A stretch of DNA of 64,000 nt, from positions 496,001 to 560,000 of the forward strand of contig WHVD01000052.1 of assembly GCA_015178975.1 (NCBI GenBank), read 5' to 3'. Origin of the DNA: Hysterangium stoloniferum (taxonomy: Eukaryota; Basidiomycota; Agaricomycetes; Hysterangiales; Hysterangiaceae). Shown here one piece after another: positions 1 to 11,248 of the stretch. Numbering within the stretch: the stretch's first letter is position 1; each line of letters begins with the position of its first letter. The translations under genes were made by a program, and so were the position numbers. The notes under the pieces were generated by a model that saw only the letters and a list, made by a program, of their open reading frames with translations, searched no databases and was not told where the DNA came from.

Positions 1-458
1 AAGCCTCCTTGGATCTTTCCTGTTAAAGAATTCCACCAATGACAATATGTGAAAAACTTTCTATCTTCTAAGTAAACCATTATTATTGATTTGGAATAAA
101 TGTTATCCACAAGTGCTCTCCATTGCTCTTCAAAAGAACTTCTATAGAATCTACATCCATTAAAATTATTTCTGATACTAATAAAGTTGTCTATATACCA
201 TGATTTTGAAAATACCTTGTTACCATAAAACTTAACTTCAATCCTTGTCATTCCCACATCCTTTAATCTTTCTAGTGATTGTGACATTGACTCAGTAGGA
301 TCAACATATAAATTGTGGATTCTAGATCCTAGAGTAGTCATCACATCACAGCTTTCTAGCATTTGTACAAATTTGTTATATACTTTGATCTTACATGAGT
401 GATCTTCATTGTAAAAGGATATACAATTATCTCCAACCTTTTTTCTATCATCTATAAC
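1..458 (-). CDS. partial open frame running off the left edge, function unknown
   Basis: Read on the minus strand, bases 458 to 1 form one uninterrupted frame of about 152 codons that continues past the window edge. Its 5' side is cut by a MITE fragment, and a stop lies just inside that fragment. The composition looks protein-like: Lys/Asp/Asn-rich with aromatic residues. Legible stretches include RIEVKFYGN near the middle and, close to the edge, VYLEDRKFFTYCHWWNSL. The window base composition is AT-rich here, so a chance frame of this length without stops is unlikely. I do not recognise the family and assign no function. It could be the 3' part of a mobile-element or plasmid-like gene, since everything around it is transposon-derived. 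Confidence 0.4.
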
Positions 459-460
459 AT

Positions 461-635
461 TTTTTTATTGTCTACTTGTGTCCAGAAAGATTCATTAGTT
501 TGTAATGTATGAGAGAGTTTAAAACTTTTTGAAAGTTTTAAAAACCAAATTATGTTTGAATCACATCCCAGATGTTTAAATGACCTTTAGAGTATATTAG
601 AATTTGGTATACTTAATAGTTTTCAGATATCCTCC
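461..635 (-). mobile_element. truncated copy of the GGAGG/CCTCC MITE
   Basis: This segment matches one end of the 645-675-bp repeat seen in full at 35366, 39094 and 42131, here in reverse orientation. It keeps the GATATCCTCC terminus at 626-635 and about 170 bp of subterminal sequence. It includes the stretch around ATCACATCCCAGATG that the 39094 copy also has and the other two full copies lack. The other end is missing. Confidence 0.8.
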
Positions 636-644
636 TATAACATC

Positions 645-1594
645 TAGCCGATCCTTGCAAATAATGTCGCCATGTTTTGAAAGCTTCAAATATCGCGAGT
701 AGTTCTTTATTGTGGACATCATAGTTGAGTTTGGGCACTGAAAAAGTGCAAGTCAAAAAGCTACTGGGTGGACTTCACCATGGGTGTCCAGAATGGACAA
801 TATTGCAGCAAGTGCATAATCCGAGGCATCATGAGTTGAACATTGGGCTTCCAGTGTGACAAAATAGGGGCAGATGTAAACACACTTTTCAATTCTTGGA
901 ATGCCATTTGGCATTCTTCGGAGAAATTCCACAGGGTGTCTTTACAAGTAAGATGAGTGAGCGGAATGGTAATTTTTGAGTAGTTGTGAATGAAATGATG
1001 ATACAAATTGGCGAAGCCTAAAACAGACTGAATGTCCTTAACCTTTTGGGGTTCCCGCCAATCTTGAATAACTTGAATTTTAGAGTCATCGTCCCATCAT
1101 GAAACCTAAATATTCAACTGTGTCGACATCAAACGAACATTTTTTACCATTCGCAAAAAGACCATGTTTTTTTTGGAGTCTTCAGAGAACTTCATGGACA
1201 TGTTCATCATGAAGTGTAGGATCTTCGGAGAATATGAGAATGTCGTTTAAGTACACAATGACATAGATGTCGAGGAGGTTGGAAAAGACATTGTTCATAA
1301 AACATTGAAAGACTGATGGAGTGTTGATGAGGCCAAAAGGCATCACTAACCATTCGAAGGAGCCATAGCGAGTGTGAAAAACCATTTTCCATTTGTCACC
1401 TTCAGCGATCGAACCAAATGATAGGCATGTTTGAGATCTATCTTTGTATAGATTTGGGCCTTCCGAGGGGCATTGAGTAAATCAGAGATTAGTGGTAATG
1501 GGTACTTATCTTTCCGAGTGATCGGATTTAGTCCTCGAAAGTCAACGCAAAGCCGTAGGGAACCGTCTTTTTTCCAAACAAATAGGACAGGGGC
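645..1594 (-). pseudogene. reverse transcriptase / RNase H remnant of gypsy-1
   Basis: Minus-strand fragments read as RT palm and RNase [14 protein letters not shown] and [20 protein letters not shown] lie near 1500-1590, [18 protein letters not shown] near 1310-1360, and [11 protein letters not shown] near 1215-1250. The last is the catalytic box: it reads YLND where the family has Y-x-DD, so one catalytic Asp is lost. An RNase H-type stretch (FSEECQMAFQELK) follows near 900-930. The frame shifts several times, so no active enzyme can be made. Confidence 0.85.
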
Positions 1595-3707
1595 TGTGAA
1601 GAGTGGTGGAAGTTCTGACCATTCTATATACAAAGAAATGAGTAGAATGGGAAGAAGGATGATTCGAGTGGAGGCCTCGACTGCTATAGTTCGAGGCCTG
1701 AAGTGTTAGATAGCTCAGATAATGCTATCTATGTGGTAGCTGACACATTACCCTGATCACCACTCACTGTAGACCTAGTTTATGTCTTACGAGTGGTGGT
1801 GCTTGGGTAAAAGTGTGTCTGAGTTCTATTTGGTGCCGAGTGCACCCACAAGTATACCCAAAGCTTCGAACTAATGAACTGGTGCAATATTCAAAGAATA
1901 TAAAGGATAGAAAAATATGAATAAAATGTGTGAAATGTAAATAAAATAAAAGGAGTGTTTTGCCACAATGAAACTGTGGTAAAAGCATACTCCTCAGTGC
2001 CCCCCAGTTCAAAGGGATGTGCTATACAAAGTTCTGAAAAGTTTCGGGGATGCCCCCCAGGTGTCTTGTGTGGAGCCCCCCAAACTGCAAGGTGCCAAGA
2101 CCCCAGTATTTGAAGAGAGGTTGGTGGGTGTAGGGGTGGTGAGGGAAGATATTGATGTGGAAAGGGGAAAAAAAATGGATCCATTCTTTTCCTTCCAGTC
2201 CCTAGTTGAGCACTCCTCCAGTCCTTGAACAGCAAATGGACTACTTGATAGCCTTCTAGACACTGCCACATTGTCTCCTTCCAAGACACGAGGCATTCCT
2301 CATAGTAGATGTCCTGTAGGTGGACAGACTGTCATGTAACTTGTTGGGCAGTGCATCTTGGGGTTAGGAAGGTAAACTATCATTAGAGTCCATCAGAATC
2401 ACCTCCTCCTTAAATGAGTGCCGGAGGAGGTTCATGATGCTTCACTGTGGCCAGATAGTGTAAGACTCGGAATTAGGATCTTCCCATGCTGCTAGTCTAT
2501 GGGACCTAGCAGCATACACGATGCTGTGAGCCTTCCTGGCCAGGATGTATACTCTATACCCCCTATACCCCCTATACTGCCCCCCATTTGCGATATTGTT
2601 GTTCCACAGCAATCTTGCAAATTAACCATTGTCATGCACAGTTAGGTTGCAGTCTGTGTTCCCGAAAGGTCTAGCCCATGGCAGGTCTAGAAAGTGTCCA
2701 GTAATGCTTCAAGTAGGTGGGCGAGTCTGGAGGAAAAAGAAAAAATCACGAAATTGACTGAGTTCAGTACAATTGTGATGATGGACCCAAATATGGCACT
2801 GAGGTTGGGTCACATAGTTCTGTCCAGACATATCTGATCTAGGTGTTGCCCTGTGAGTTATTGAACCTTTTGTAGCTAGTCGGCCACCAACAAAAGTAAA
2901 GTGGAGGGGTGGAGGGGAAAGGGTCCATGTGTGTTGGCGAGAAGTTGTCAGTACAGTGTTGCAAGGCATTGCACACCGAACCCAAATCTGTGAGTGCCTC
3001 ATCAGAAAGTGTTGCACGCTGAGCCTGAAAGTCGCGAAGGTCAAGAAAGGCAAAGCTCCGACTATTTCAGCATGAGGCTTTAACCATGAGGAAGGACCTT
3101 GTTGAACAGTGTATGCTGAACCTGTAAGTTGCAAATGTTAGAAGAGCAAAGCTTCGACTATTTCAGTGCAAAGCTTTAGCAGAGGGGAAGGCTAAGAGTA
3201 GATGATGTTGAAAATTAAGATGGTGTGATTGCTTCATTGTGGGGTGACACAGCCATACACCCACATGTGTCCACATGTTTTGGGGGTCAGTCCCTTAGTC
3301 TGTTTCATGCTTGACTGTCGTCCTCACATCCTCATTGTTTGGAAAGACTGGGTAAGGTATGTCCACCTCTCTGGCATCGTCTTGCTCGGTGATGCCATCC
3401 ACATACTGACTTGCACACCTTTGAACTGCTGCACAGTGCACCCTTGAACTGCCGTGTGGCACACCCTCGAACCACACCCCTGCTGCACTTGCACACTCAT
3501 GCAGCACTCCATGCTCTGGTCCAGTATCGCTATTGCCATTTCCATCAGTCTTTTTAATGGGTTTGGACTAAGTATCACAAGGCATTTGAGTGCACTTGTG
3601 TGTTCGGTCATTGATACGTGCTGCACACTGCTTATTTGGATTATTTTCCTTGGATTGGGATGGGCCACTTGCCACAATGAAACTGTGGTAAAAGCATACT
3701 CCTCACA
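1595..3707. mobile_element. 2.1-kb insertion inside gypsy-1 with 5-bp target duplication
   Basis: The gypsy RT sequence stops at 1594 and resumes at 3708. The same 5 bases, GGGGC, lie at 1590-1594 and 3708-3712. The inserted DNA starts TGTGA and ends TCACA, a perfect 5-bp inverted terminus of the LTR-retroelement TG...CA type. A 36-bp direct repeat beginning TGCCACAATGAAACTGTGG occurs near 1962-1997 and again at the far end, near 3670-3705. Beyond that the two ends do not resemble each other. I found no protein-coding region. It may be a deleted LTR element or a small non-autonomous element. Confidence 0.55.
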
Positions 3708-4640
3708 GGGGCTCTATAAGGAGACTTTGAGGGTTGGATAAAACCTAAAGCCAAGTGTTTTTCCAAGAAATCTCAGATAGCCAATAGTTTGGACTGCGAG
3801 AGAGGATAAACTGGGCCTAAGGGTGGATACAAACCTTCTTCAATATCAATTTTCAAATCATAGGGCCTGTGAGGGGCAAGTCAATCAGCTTTTTGTTTAC
3901 TGAAGATGTCTGCAAATTTGTGGTATTTTTCTGGAACACCTTCCAAATCTGCAATCAGTTCGGCCACTGGGGTTGCGAAGTGACTGGTGGCTTCATCAAC
4001 TTTAAGGTTGACTGTAAATGCTCAGGAGCCTTCCAACTTGATGGCTCTCATAAAGGCTGTGGCATTTATTAGAGAGACAGGAGGCAGAGAGCTTGGATTT
4101 GCCATGGGGGCCAGAGGTGCCGTAGAGGCCCTATTTGCTGAAACAGGCAGAAATGGACCAGTTGTATCAGGTGCTGACGTGTTCGGAAATGGATACTGCC
4201 CAATACCCAATCAATCACCAGATTGTAGCGGGTGAGCCAGTTATGTCTTAGAACCATGGAGCAGCTTGAGTCCAACTGTGTTACAAAAACCGTAACTGTC
4301 TGAAAGGTTCCACACAGGAACTGAAGTCGGAGTTCACAGGCTTGCGAGATTACAGAGTTTGAGGTACCATCAAAGAGTCGGAGTGGAATCAGATCTATTG
4401 CATAGGCTTTTAACTGATTTTTTCTGGAAAAATTTATATCTATAAAACAATGGGTTGAACCTGAATCTACAAGAGCTTGAAAAGTAAGACTCCCAAAGGT
4501 TTCTGAAGTGAGATTTATAACAATGAATTTAGATCATACAGGGCAGACAATTTTCTGGTGTGTGGGGAGATTCAACACAACTCTCCAACCACATGGAATC
4601 CAGAGAGTTGCTTAATCTTTTTTTGACTCAGCAGCTGGCT
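3708..4640 (-). pseudogene. protease / start of pol remnant of gypsy-1
   Basis: Minus-strand fragments match the protease-to-RT linker of gypsy-2. LRHNWLTRYNLVIDW near 4200-4250 corresponds to LGHNWLTCYNPLIDW in gypsy-2. SLINATAFMRAIKLEGS near 4022-4075 is the conserved spacer before RT. Stops and shifts break the frame. The sequence joins the RT remnant across the 1595-3707 insertion. Confidence 0.8.
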
Positions 4641-4649
4641 TAGCCAGTT

Positions 4650-5919
4650 GTGAAGTTGTGGCCGTATTGGCCAATCAGGCTTCTGTGGCCTTCGGGCATG
4701 TAGCGACTTGGTGTCCAGGATCTGCACACAACAAACAAATATTGTTGCCCATTTGGCATTGCTTTTCTTGTGGTAGGAGCTTGCCGTCAGAGCTGAGTTT
4801 CACAGTTAGGTTGGGTTTGTCTTTGTCTTGAGACTCATTCAACTGTTTGCCCTTGCCTTTTTTGTCATTAGAACCCTTGTTGTCAGACTTCTTATTGGAG
4901 CTCGAGTTGCCACTATTGTTGGTGTTTTGATTACCAGACTTGTTGGCATTCTTGTTGTCTGATTATTTTTTGTCCGATGGGTTTTCATGACTGATTTCCA
5001 AGCATCATTCCCAGTATTGGGCATCCACATTTTGGGCCTTTAGATGCATGAGGGGGAGAGTCTTTGGTTTGCCGGTCTCTCCTTTGGAAACTTTGTCTTT
5101 GAGGTGAGACGGGAGGCCAGAGTAAAACTGGTAATGGAGGGCTGAATCGCCCTGGTTGCAACATGTGGCAAGGTTGTTGAACTGGATGATGTAGTTGGTG
5201 ATGTGTTGGGTGTCTTTCATTTTGAGATTAGAAAGTGTGGTCTTGGCATCGCCAGTTTGGTTGTAGGGGCCGAAGTTTGTTTCGAGTTCCTCAATGAAAG
5301 CATCCCAATCATGAAGCCAATCGGGATCTTCAGAAGTGAGGCCAGAGAATGTGGGTTCAAACCAGGCTGCTGCAGAGTCCTTGAGGTAAGAGAGTGCAAA
5401 GTTTACCTTTCAGTCATCCATTGCAAAAGCAGCCGGTAAGTCCCAAAAGTTGGATCGACATTGCATAAGAAATGTCAGTAATTTTTTCAGGTTTGAGGTG
5501 GTAAATGGTTCGGGTTTATTGACTCGGGTTTGCCCAGGTTCTTTTTCCTTGGTATTGTTCTTAAGGAAATCATTAAGGGATCTTAAGGTACCTGAGAACA
5601 ATTCCCATGTCTTGTCAGGATCAAAATCTGGTTTTTGTTTTGCGGAATTTGTAGGACCACTAGCCTGAGGTAAGGACTGGTTGCTGTCGTCGGGTTCAGG
5701 TCCCGGAGCTGACTGATTGTTAACCTCTTCAGGTGCTTTGGGTTCGGTGGCTTTGGTAACTTCTTCAGCATCACCAGTAATTTCCACAAAATGGGATTCT
5801 TCAGAGGGTTCTGGATGTGGGGTTTTCGGAGTAGCTCGGGCTGTATACAGGAATAAAGACTTGAGAGTGGAAGATTCTGCTTCGCCACTTGGCTTGGCAT
5901 CCTTTTTCCTCAGAGGCAT
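4650..5919 (-). pseudogene. gag remnant of gypsy-1
   Basis: The best start is at 5919 (MPLRKKDAKPSGEAESS), giving 169 codons before a stop. It has an acidic, Pro/Glu-rich N-terminus, followed by the gag pattern PFTTSNLKKLLTFLMQCRSNF. After a break the capsid-like part continues near 5005-5220 (TNYIIQFNNLATCCNQ, LHYQFYSGLP, AQNVDAQYWE). Then comes an Asn/Ser/Lys-rich linker. In intact relatives this stretch leads to a CCHC zinc knuckle. In-frame stops between the pieces show decay. Confidence 0.8.
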
Positions 5920-6034
5920 GATTAACGGAAAATGCGAGTGTGAAATCAGAATATACTGTTAAAAACTGAAAAACTGACTAATGTCAGTAGGCCGACAGGG
6001 TCCAATCGGAAGGACTTGGCTTCAGCTTATGTAT

Positions 6035-6703
6035 GTGCTGCGCCCTCGCAAGTAACTGTTGGGTGTCCTTAAATTTTGGATGGGCGAAGACTAGCCCTAA
6101 CAAGTTCCTCATGGTGAGTTGCCGATCGGGACCAAAGGATAAGTTGAGTGTTGGGCCAAGGGGGTCAGGGACCGAGAGTGGGTGAGCACACATGAAGGCG
6201 GGGAGCAGGATACTTAGTGTAAAGTCAATGGAGATGTAAGTGGGTGTTCTGAGTTGATATTCTGATTGCCTAGTAACTACAACTACACCAGGTTCATATA
6301 CAAGTTATTGGCATCTATAAAATACTAACTAAGGGAAGAATGGAAACATTATTTGACAAATAAACTTGACTAGGAACAGGAAGGTTACGATAAGTTCGGA
6401 GGCCATGAGTAACCGAGAGCAGGATTATGAGAAAAGGAAATAGTCCAAGGGTTACAAGTATATATGGGCATATGTGAAACATAAAGTAGAACAGATCATC
6501 ATAATAAAAAGGGATGTATCGGAGTATAACCAGATAGTATGAGTATAATTTGATGGGGGCGTAAATGGGGTTTGATTGTCGTGAAAGCATACATCAGCGT
6601 CAGGCGACTGACAGTTTCCGATGCGATGACTTGATCGATAACTTGAAATGTCAATAAGTGGCAATAACCTCAGGGACCATCAGGTTGCGACACAGTCATA
6701 ACA
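6035..6703 (-). repeat. LTR of gypsy-1
   Basis: On the minus strand the unit opens with TGTTATGACTGTG at 6703 and runs to the leader motif ATAAGCTGAAGCCAAG near 6010-6030. The same leader motif, with small changes, marks LTR ends near 31715, 33560, 33785 and 42110, tying these elements to one family. The inner boundary is approximate. Confidence 0.6.
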
Positions 6704-6716
6704 CCCCCATTCTTGT

Positions 6717-6865
6717 TAAATTTAGTGACTTGGCTACATGTTGTGTATCACTGTGGATCCACAGTTCATGTTGGTGAAACATTCTTTGCTCATTTATGTC
6801 TGTGTCCATGTCTGAGCTCCTGCACTTCTAGTGCTTCATATCCACCTCCCTTTCTTATTCTAATA
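6717..6865 (+). repeat. copy 1 of an unassigned repeat family (TGTTAGATTTTATG type)
   Basis: The stretch shares TACATGTTGTGTAT..CC..AGT and TGTCTGAGCTCCTGCACTT with two further copies at about 7317-7480 and 30345-30510. The copies differ by about a fifth of positions. The family looks like LTR or MITE ends. No coding capacity was seen. Confidence 0.6.
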
Positions 6866-7316
6866 ATCCTGTCTTCTCTTCCTCTTTCAGAACAGTTCTT
6901 AACACTTATGTGCTGTGCCCTTGCAAACTGTAAAGTGTCCTGATTTCAGACAGGGAAAGACTTAGTGTATTTTCAGACTTGAGGACAGGTCCAATGGTCA
7001 AGGGATGAATAGTATTGAATCCAGATGGCAGTTAGACCAAAATCAAAGTCAATATTCAAACTTGTTTTTAGCCATGTCACATCATGTTATTTATATTGAA
7101 AGTTCACATTGTTCTACAAATAGAGCAGACAATGGGTGGACTAAATGAGAACAAAGACAAGACATATGAAGTACGAACAAATGGTTTTGAATGGGATAAG
7201 GTTGCAAGAGTCAGAAGGATTGATTTACAATATAATTGAGTAGTCAGAGGGTTTACAAGACTGGAAACAAAAGCATGATAACCAAGGTTCCAATCATCAT
7301 GGAAACAATTGATGTA

Positions 7317-7480
7317 TGTTAGATTTTATGCCTTAACACATTAGATACATGTTGTATACCACTGTTGGTCCATAGTCAAACTCCAGTGAATCTTTGTCCT
7401 GCTTGGATGTGGCTGTGTCTGTCTGAGCTCTTGCACTTTAGTGCATCACATCCACCTCCATTTTTCATTCTAATAGGCTG
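7317..7480 (+). repeat. copy 2 of the TGTTAGATTTTATG repeat family
   Basis: This copy begins TGTTAGATTTTATGCC and ends near TTTTTCATTCTAATAG. It closely matches 30345-30510. Immediately after it starts a fragment of the copia LTR described at 9784. Confidence 0.65.
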
Positions 7481-7482
7481 TT

Positions 7483-7590
7483 AAGTTTTCATCATGCTAT
7501 TATTTGACCATACAACTTTCCATTTGTCTGAATAGGTGACAGTTGACTCATTGAAAATGGATGAGTACTCAGTTTCTATGGTGATATCTG
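7483..7590 (+). repeat. fragment of the copia LTR family
   Basis: It starts TGTTAAGTTTTCA and shares ACAACTTTCCATTTGTCTGA and the following 50 bp with the LTRs at 9784 and 13207. The 3' part is missing. Confidence 0.6.
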
Positions 7591-7828
7591 GCAGTTACAT
7601 GACAGCCTTGGACCATTGCCCACATTGATGGTCCCCATCCATTGCAATGTGGGCCCTAATCCTTGCAATCCCTCACTATGACAAATTCAATACACTCACT
7701 CAAGCATGAGGGGCTTGCAATGACCATTCCCACTCCCTCAAATGATAATCCATACCATGCAGCTCTCCCTGCAGTCTGATTGTCCTTACAATCACTCCAT
7801 CCTGATGCACAGCAGCTCTCAAGACATA

Positions 7829-9433
7829 CAGTGACTCACAAAACCTTTCCAATGTTTGGAGTTTGCATATTGGCAGACTGCTACCAGGGGAGAGAAAATA
7901 GCAAAAAGTTTCAAAAATTCACACTGGATAGCTAAACATGTATAGAATCATGGTCTAGAGTATTATTACATAATATGCATTTTTGGGTATGCTACAAATA
8001 GTTTAGTCAGGCCTGCTCATTGGAAAGGTTTTGTGGCTGATGATTTTGATACAATATATACTATATAAACTGGCCAAATCACATGTCTTTGATGATTCTA
8101 TTCAATATGGTCACATGACTTGTTGATCTATAGTCAATTTTGATATTACTGTCTCTTCACATTGCCAGCAATCCATCATGCACTCCCTCTCTCCTGCTCA
8201 ACAACAATATATTATCTCTCTACTTGAAGCTGGCCATTCCACTCCATCCATTGCCTCAATCACTGGTTTTGGCATTGGTACTATCTCCAGACTTCGCTCT
8301 AAGCACCTTCCTACCCTTCCCAAATCAACTGGAGGTTGTCCCAAGAAGCTCTCTGCTACCAACATCCATCATGCAGTCCATCTAATCACATCTGGAAAGG
8401 CTGAAACTGCAGTGGACATAGCCCAGAAACTTCAGACCATCACCAACAACCCTATTTCAGCTGAGAGAGTTCAGAGGAGCTTGAAGAAAGCAGGGATGAA
8501 AGTAGTTGTGAAGAAGAAGAAGCCACTTTTGTCCAAGAGACATATGAAGGAGAGGCTTGACTTTGCTTTGGCCCACCAGCACTGGACTTTAGATGACTGG
8601 AGGAGGGTTGTGTGGTCTGATGAGACTAAAATAAATAGCCTTGGCTCAGATGGGAGGAAATGGGCATGGAAAAAGACTGGGGAAGGCCTGAATGAGAGGC
8701 TTGTTCAAGGGACAGTGAAGTTTGGTGGAGGATCAGTCATGGTTTGGGGGTACTTCATGTGGGAGGGTGTGGGATATGCCACCAGGATTGAGGGTAGAAT
8801 GGATGGGGAACTTTACAGGAGCATCTTGGATGAAGACCTCCAAAACAGCATCAGGTATTACCAGTTGGACCCTGCTAAAATCATCTTTCAGCAGGATAAT
8901 GATCCAAAACATACCTGCAAAAAGGCAAAGGAATGGTTTGAAAATAATGGAATGACTGTCCTACCATGGCCTGCCCAATCCCCAGACCTCACTCCAATTG
9001 AGCATCTATGGGATTACTTGAAGAGAAAGCTGGGACAGTATGCCACTGCACCAAGTGGGATTCTGAAGTTGTGGGAGAGGATAGAGAAGGAGTGGGAAGA
9101 TATACCAGCTTCTGAGTGTCAGAAGTTAATTGAAAGCATGCCAAGGAGGGTTGAGGCAGTCATAAAGGCCAAGGGAGGGTATACCAAGTATTAAAATATA
9201 GCATATATTGCATCATAATCATCAGCCACAAAACCTTTCCAATGAGCAGGCCTGACTAAACTATTTGTAGCATACCCAAAAATGCATATTATGTAATAAT
9301 ACTCTAGGCCACGATTCTATACATGTTTAGCTATCTAGTGTGAATTTTTGATATTTCTTACTATTTTTTCTCCCCTGGTAGCAGTTTGCCAATATGCAAA
9401 CTCCAAACATTGGAAAGGTTTTGTGAGTCACTG
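7829..9433 (+). mobile_element. complete Tc1/mariner-type transposon with long IR/DR-like ends
   Basis: The element starts CAGTGACTCACAAAACC and ends with its inverse, and TA dinucleotides flank it at 7827-7828 and 9434-9435. The terminal inverted repeats run about 240 bp with only scattered mismatches. Each holds the motif CACAAAACCTTTCCAATG twice, once at the outer edge and once about 200 bp inside in opposite orientation, probably two transposase binding sites. It encloses one intact transposase gene. High end-to-end similarity and an open frame suggest recent activity. Confidence 0.92.
8178..9194 (+). CDS. Tc1-family transposase (DD34E), apparently intact
   Basis: The gene encodes a single-exon protein of 338 residues, the usual Tc1 length. 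Residues 1-110 form the paired-like helix-turn-helix DNA-binding region (LSPAQQQYIISLLEAGHST, then GCPKKLSATNIHHAV). The catalytic core follows. The first Asp is in VVWSDETKIN, the second in IIFQQDNDPKHT, and the Glu in SPDLTPIEHLW. I count 34 residues between the second Asp and the Glu, which is the Tc1 DD34E signature. The C-terminus ends KAKGGYTKY. The start was chosen at the ATG of MHSLSPAQQQ, in keeping with relatives. The enzyme would cut and paste the surrounding element at TA sites. No frameshift or stop is present, so it may still be functional. Confidence 0.92.
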   Translation: MHSLSPAQQQYIISLLEAGHSTPSIASITGFGIGTISRLRSKHLPTLPKSTGGCPKKLSATNIHHAVHLITSGKAETAVDIAQKLQTITNNPISAERVQRSLKKAGMKVVVKKKKPLLSKRHMKERLDFALAHQHWTLDDWRRVVWSDETKINSLGSDGRKWAWKKTGEGLNERLVQGTVKFGGGSVMVWGYFMWEGVGYATRIEGRMDGELYRSILDEDLQNSIRYYQLDPAKIIFQQDNDPKHTCKKAKEWFENNGMTVLPWPAQSPDLTPIEHLWDYLKRKLGQYATAPSGILKLWERIEKEWEDIPASECQKLIESMPRRVEAVIKAKGGYTKY

Positions 9434-9783
9434 TAACATTCATATGGTTCCCTCTGGCAAAGACACCCTGTCTTTCCAGCTCATGATTGACATGTCAGCT
9501 TGCCATCCTTAGGCTCAATGGCTCTGAGATCTGTGGTGCCTTGGTCAGCTAGATCATTGCAGCATTATTGGAAGTGTATTTGAGTATATAGGATATTATA
9601 GTAACAAGTGAAAAGTCTTGGATGGTGTGTGGGAATGATAATATAAATGAGTGGTGGTGTGTGAAGAGTGAAATCTGTGTGACAAGTGCCAATGCATGGA
9701 ACAGCAATTTGTAGCAATGAGATTAAAGGTGGTCTGCAACAGCACCTAACTTTGGTAAACAGTAGCCAGCTGTGATCTGTTTA

Positions 9784-10199
9784 TGTTAATTTTTTGTAGT
9801 GCTGTTCTTTGACTGTATAACTTTCTGTTTGTCTGATTAGGTGCTGGTTGACTCATTGTAAACAGATAAGTACTACAATACATGACTCATCCTTATACAT
9901 ATAGCCTGGTAATGTAAGCCTGGCACCCCAGTCTTACTCATTGTCCTTTTGTTCCACTCCTTTTGTTCTACCACGTGATCACACCATATAAAGCCTAGGT
10001 AGTTTTCCTTCTCTTACCTTACTGTACGTTGCATCTGCCTGTATCCTGTTCTTGTTCTGGACAATACACCATGGTCCTGTCAACTCGTGTGACCGCCAGT
10101 GATCCCAATTGACGACGGGATTACAGGTAACCACTTACTATATCCACTGTAGGCTTCAATTTATTTCCAGCTTGCATCCCAAATTCCCAAAATTCAACA
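9784..10199 (+). repeat. 5' LTR of a Ty1/copia relic
   Basis: It begins TGTTAATTTTTTG and ends AAATTCAACA, the TG...CA form. A TATA-like CCATATAAAGCC lies near 9985. The first 130 bp and the last 25 bp match the solo LTR at 13207-13401, which lacks the middle. It is followed by a leader and a gag fragment. No matching flank duplication was found. Confidence 0.7.
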
Positions 10200-10520
10200 T
10201 AAGTATGGGCTCTGGCGTTAACTGAAACACACCAAATTTACCACCAATTTTCACCTTGTTAGCCTTATCAATTCACCACCAGTTGTAGTATCACCACCCC
10301 ACCAGCATCATCATGTCTTTCCCCAACTTTCTCACTCCTATTATAGCCAAAGTCCCTCTCCTCACAGCATGCAATTATTCCAAATGGACTGCAGGATTTG
10401 GTTGTAGGAAAGACTTTGGATTTAGCTGCTTCAGCCTCACCAGAGTTCACACAGTTGTGACATGGTTGGAAAGTGTCATTAATGGGGATCCTATGGATTG
10501 TTGTTCCACTGTATAAAGTG
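10200..10520 (+). pseudogene. leader and truncated gag of a copia element
   Basis: Directly after the LTR, a leader with GGGCTCTGGCG precedes a frame starting at 10313 (MSFPNFLTPIIAKVPLLT). The words LTACNYSKWTAGF match the N-terminal pattern of copia gag proteins (L-x-x-x-N-Y-x-x-W). The frame ends at 10516 and the rest of the element is missing. Confidence 0.5.
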
Positions 10521-11246
10521 TTAAAATAATCTTGAGGGAGAGCAAAGTATGGGGACTCTCTATCTAGGAGCGAATGCCACTTAAAAGTAGAGTGGTGTGA
10601 AGTAAACCGATGCTATAGCTAGGCTTCCAGATGAGGATCCACTCCTCAACTGGGGCGAACTATATACTAGAATACATGGTCTGTGCACTGGTCTGTGCAG
10701 TGAATGTGTGTCCACAACATGGAACTAAGTGAACACTAAACTAAATATAACTATCACATGATGTGAACTGGTTGGATCTAATCAATCACAAGACAAGGTA
10801 TGAGATCATCACTAATCGGAGTATCTCATACTCTAACATAAAGGTCAAGCTTCTTAACAGTCTCTTATCTTTTGACCAGAGCATATCAGTAGGCTATTGA
10901 GGAAATAGCTTTGTGAGTGTGAGTTCAAATACACTGTTAAGAGCTGGAACTAAAATGGGAAGGGAAAGGGGATGAAAAGGTTGATATGGACTGAACTGGC
11001 AACTCTAGTTACTACAACAAATGGAGCTTGGTTTCAACATGTGTTGCACTCACATGGCACTGTCAGGTGCTCTGGTATTTCAAAACAAGCAAGTAGTATG
11101 TAATAAGATATAAATCAACACTCATTGGTAAACCAGGTCCAGGGCTAAGGGGTGAAGAGAAGCAAGCTGCAGGATTGGTCTAAGGAGTAGGCCAGACAAG
11201 CAAATACTTCCAAGTATTGAAAGTATTATCACACAAGATTCTAAGA
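10521..11246. other. no gene seen
   Basis: AT-rich sequence between the copia relic and the second Tc1 element. I found no frame of note and no recognised repeat. Confidence 0.5.
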
Positions 11247-11248
11247 TA

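Larger units (their letters stand above)
640..6703 (-). mobile_element. decayed Ty3/gypsy LTR retrotransposon (gypsy-1), split by an insertion
   Basis: Minus-strand relics appear in the order expected of a gypsy element: LTR and leader (6703 to about 5920), gag (5919 to about 4700), zinc-knuckle and protease region, reverse transcriptase and start of RNase H, ending near 645 against the truncated MITE. Many stops and shifts make it non-functional. The integrase and one LTR are absent. The protein is closest within the window to gypsy-2 (37085-43586), so both belong to one family. The RT region is interrupted by a separate insertion at 1595-3707. Confidence 0.85.
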
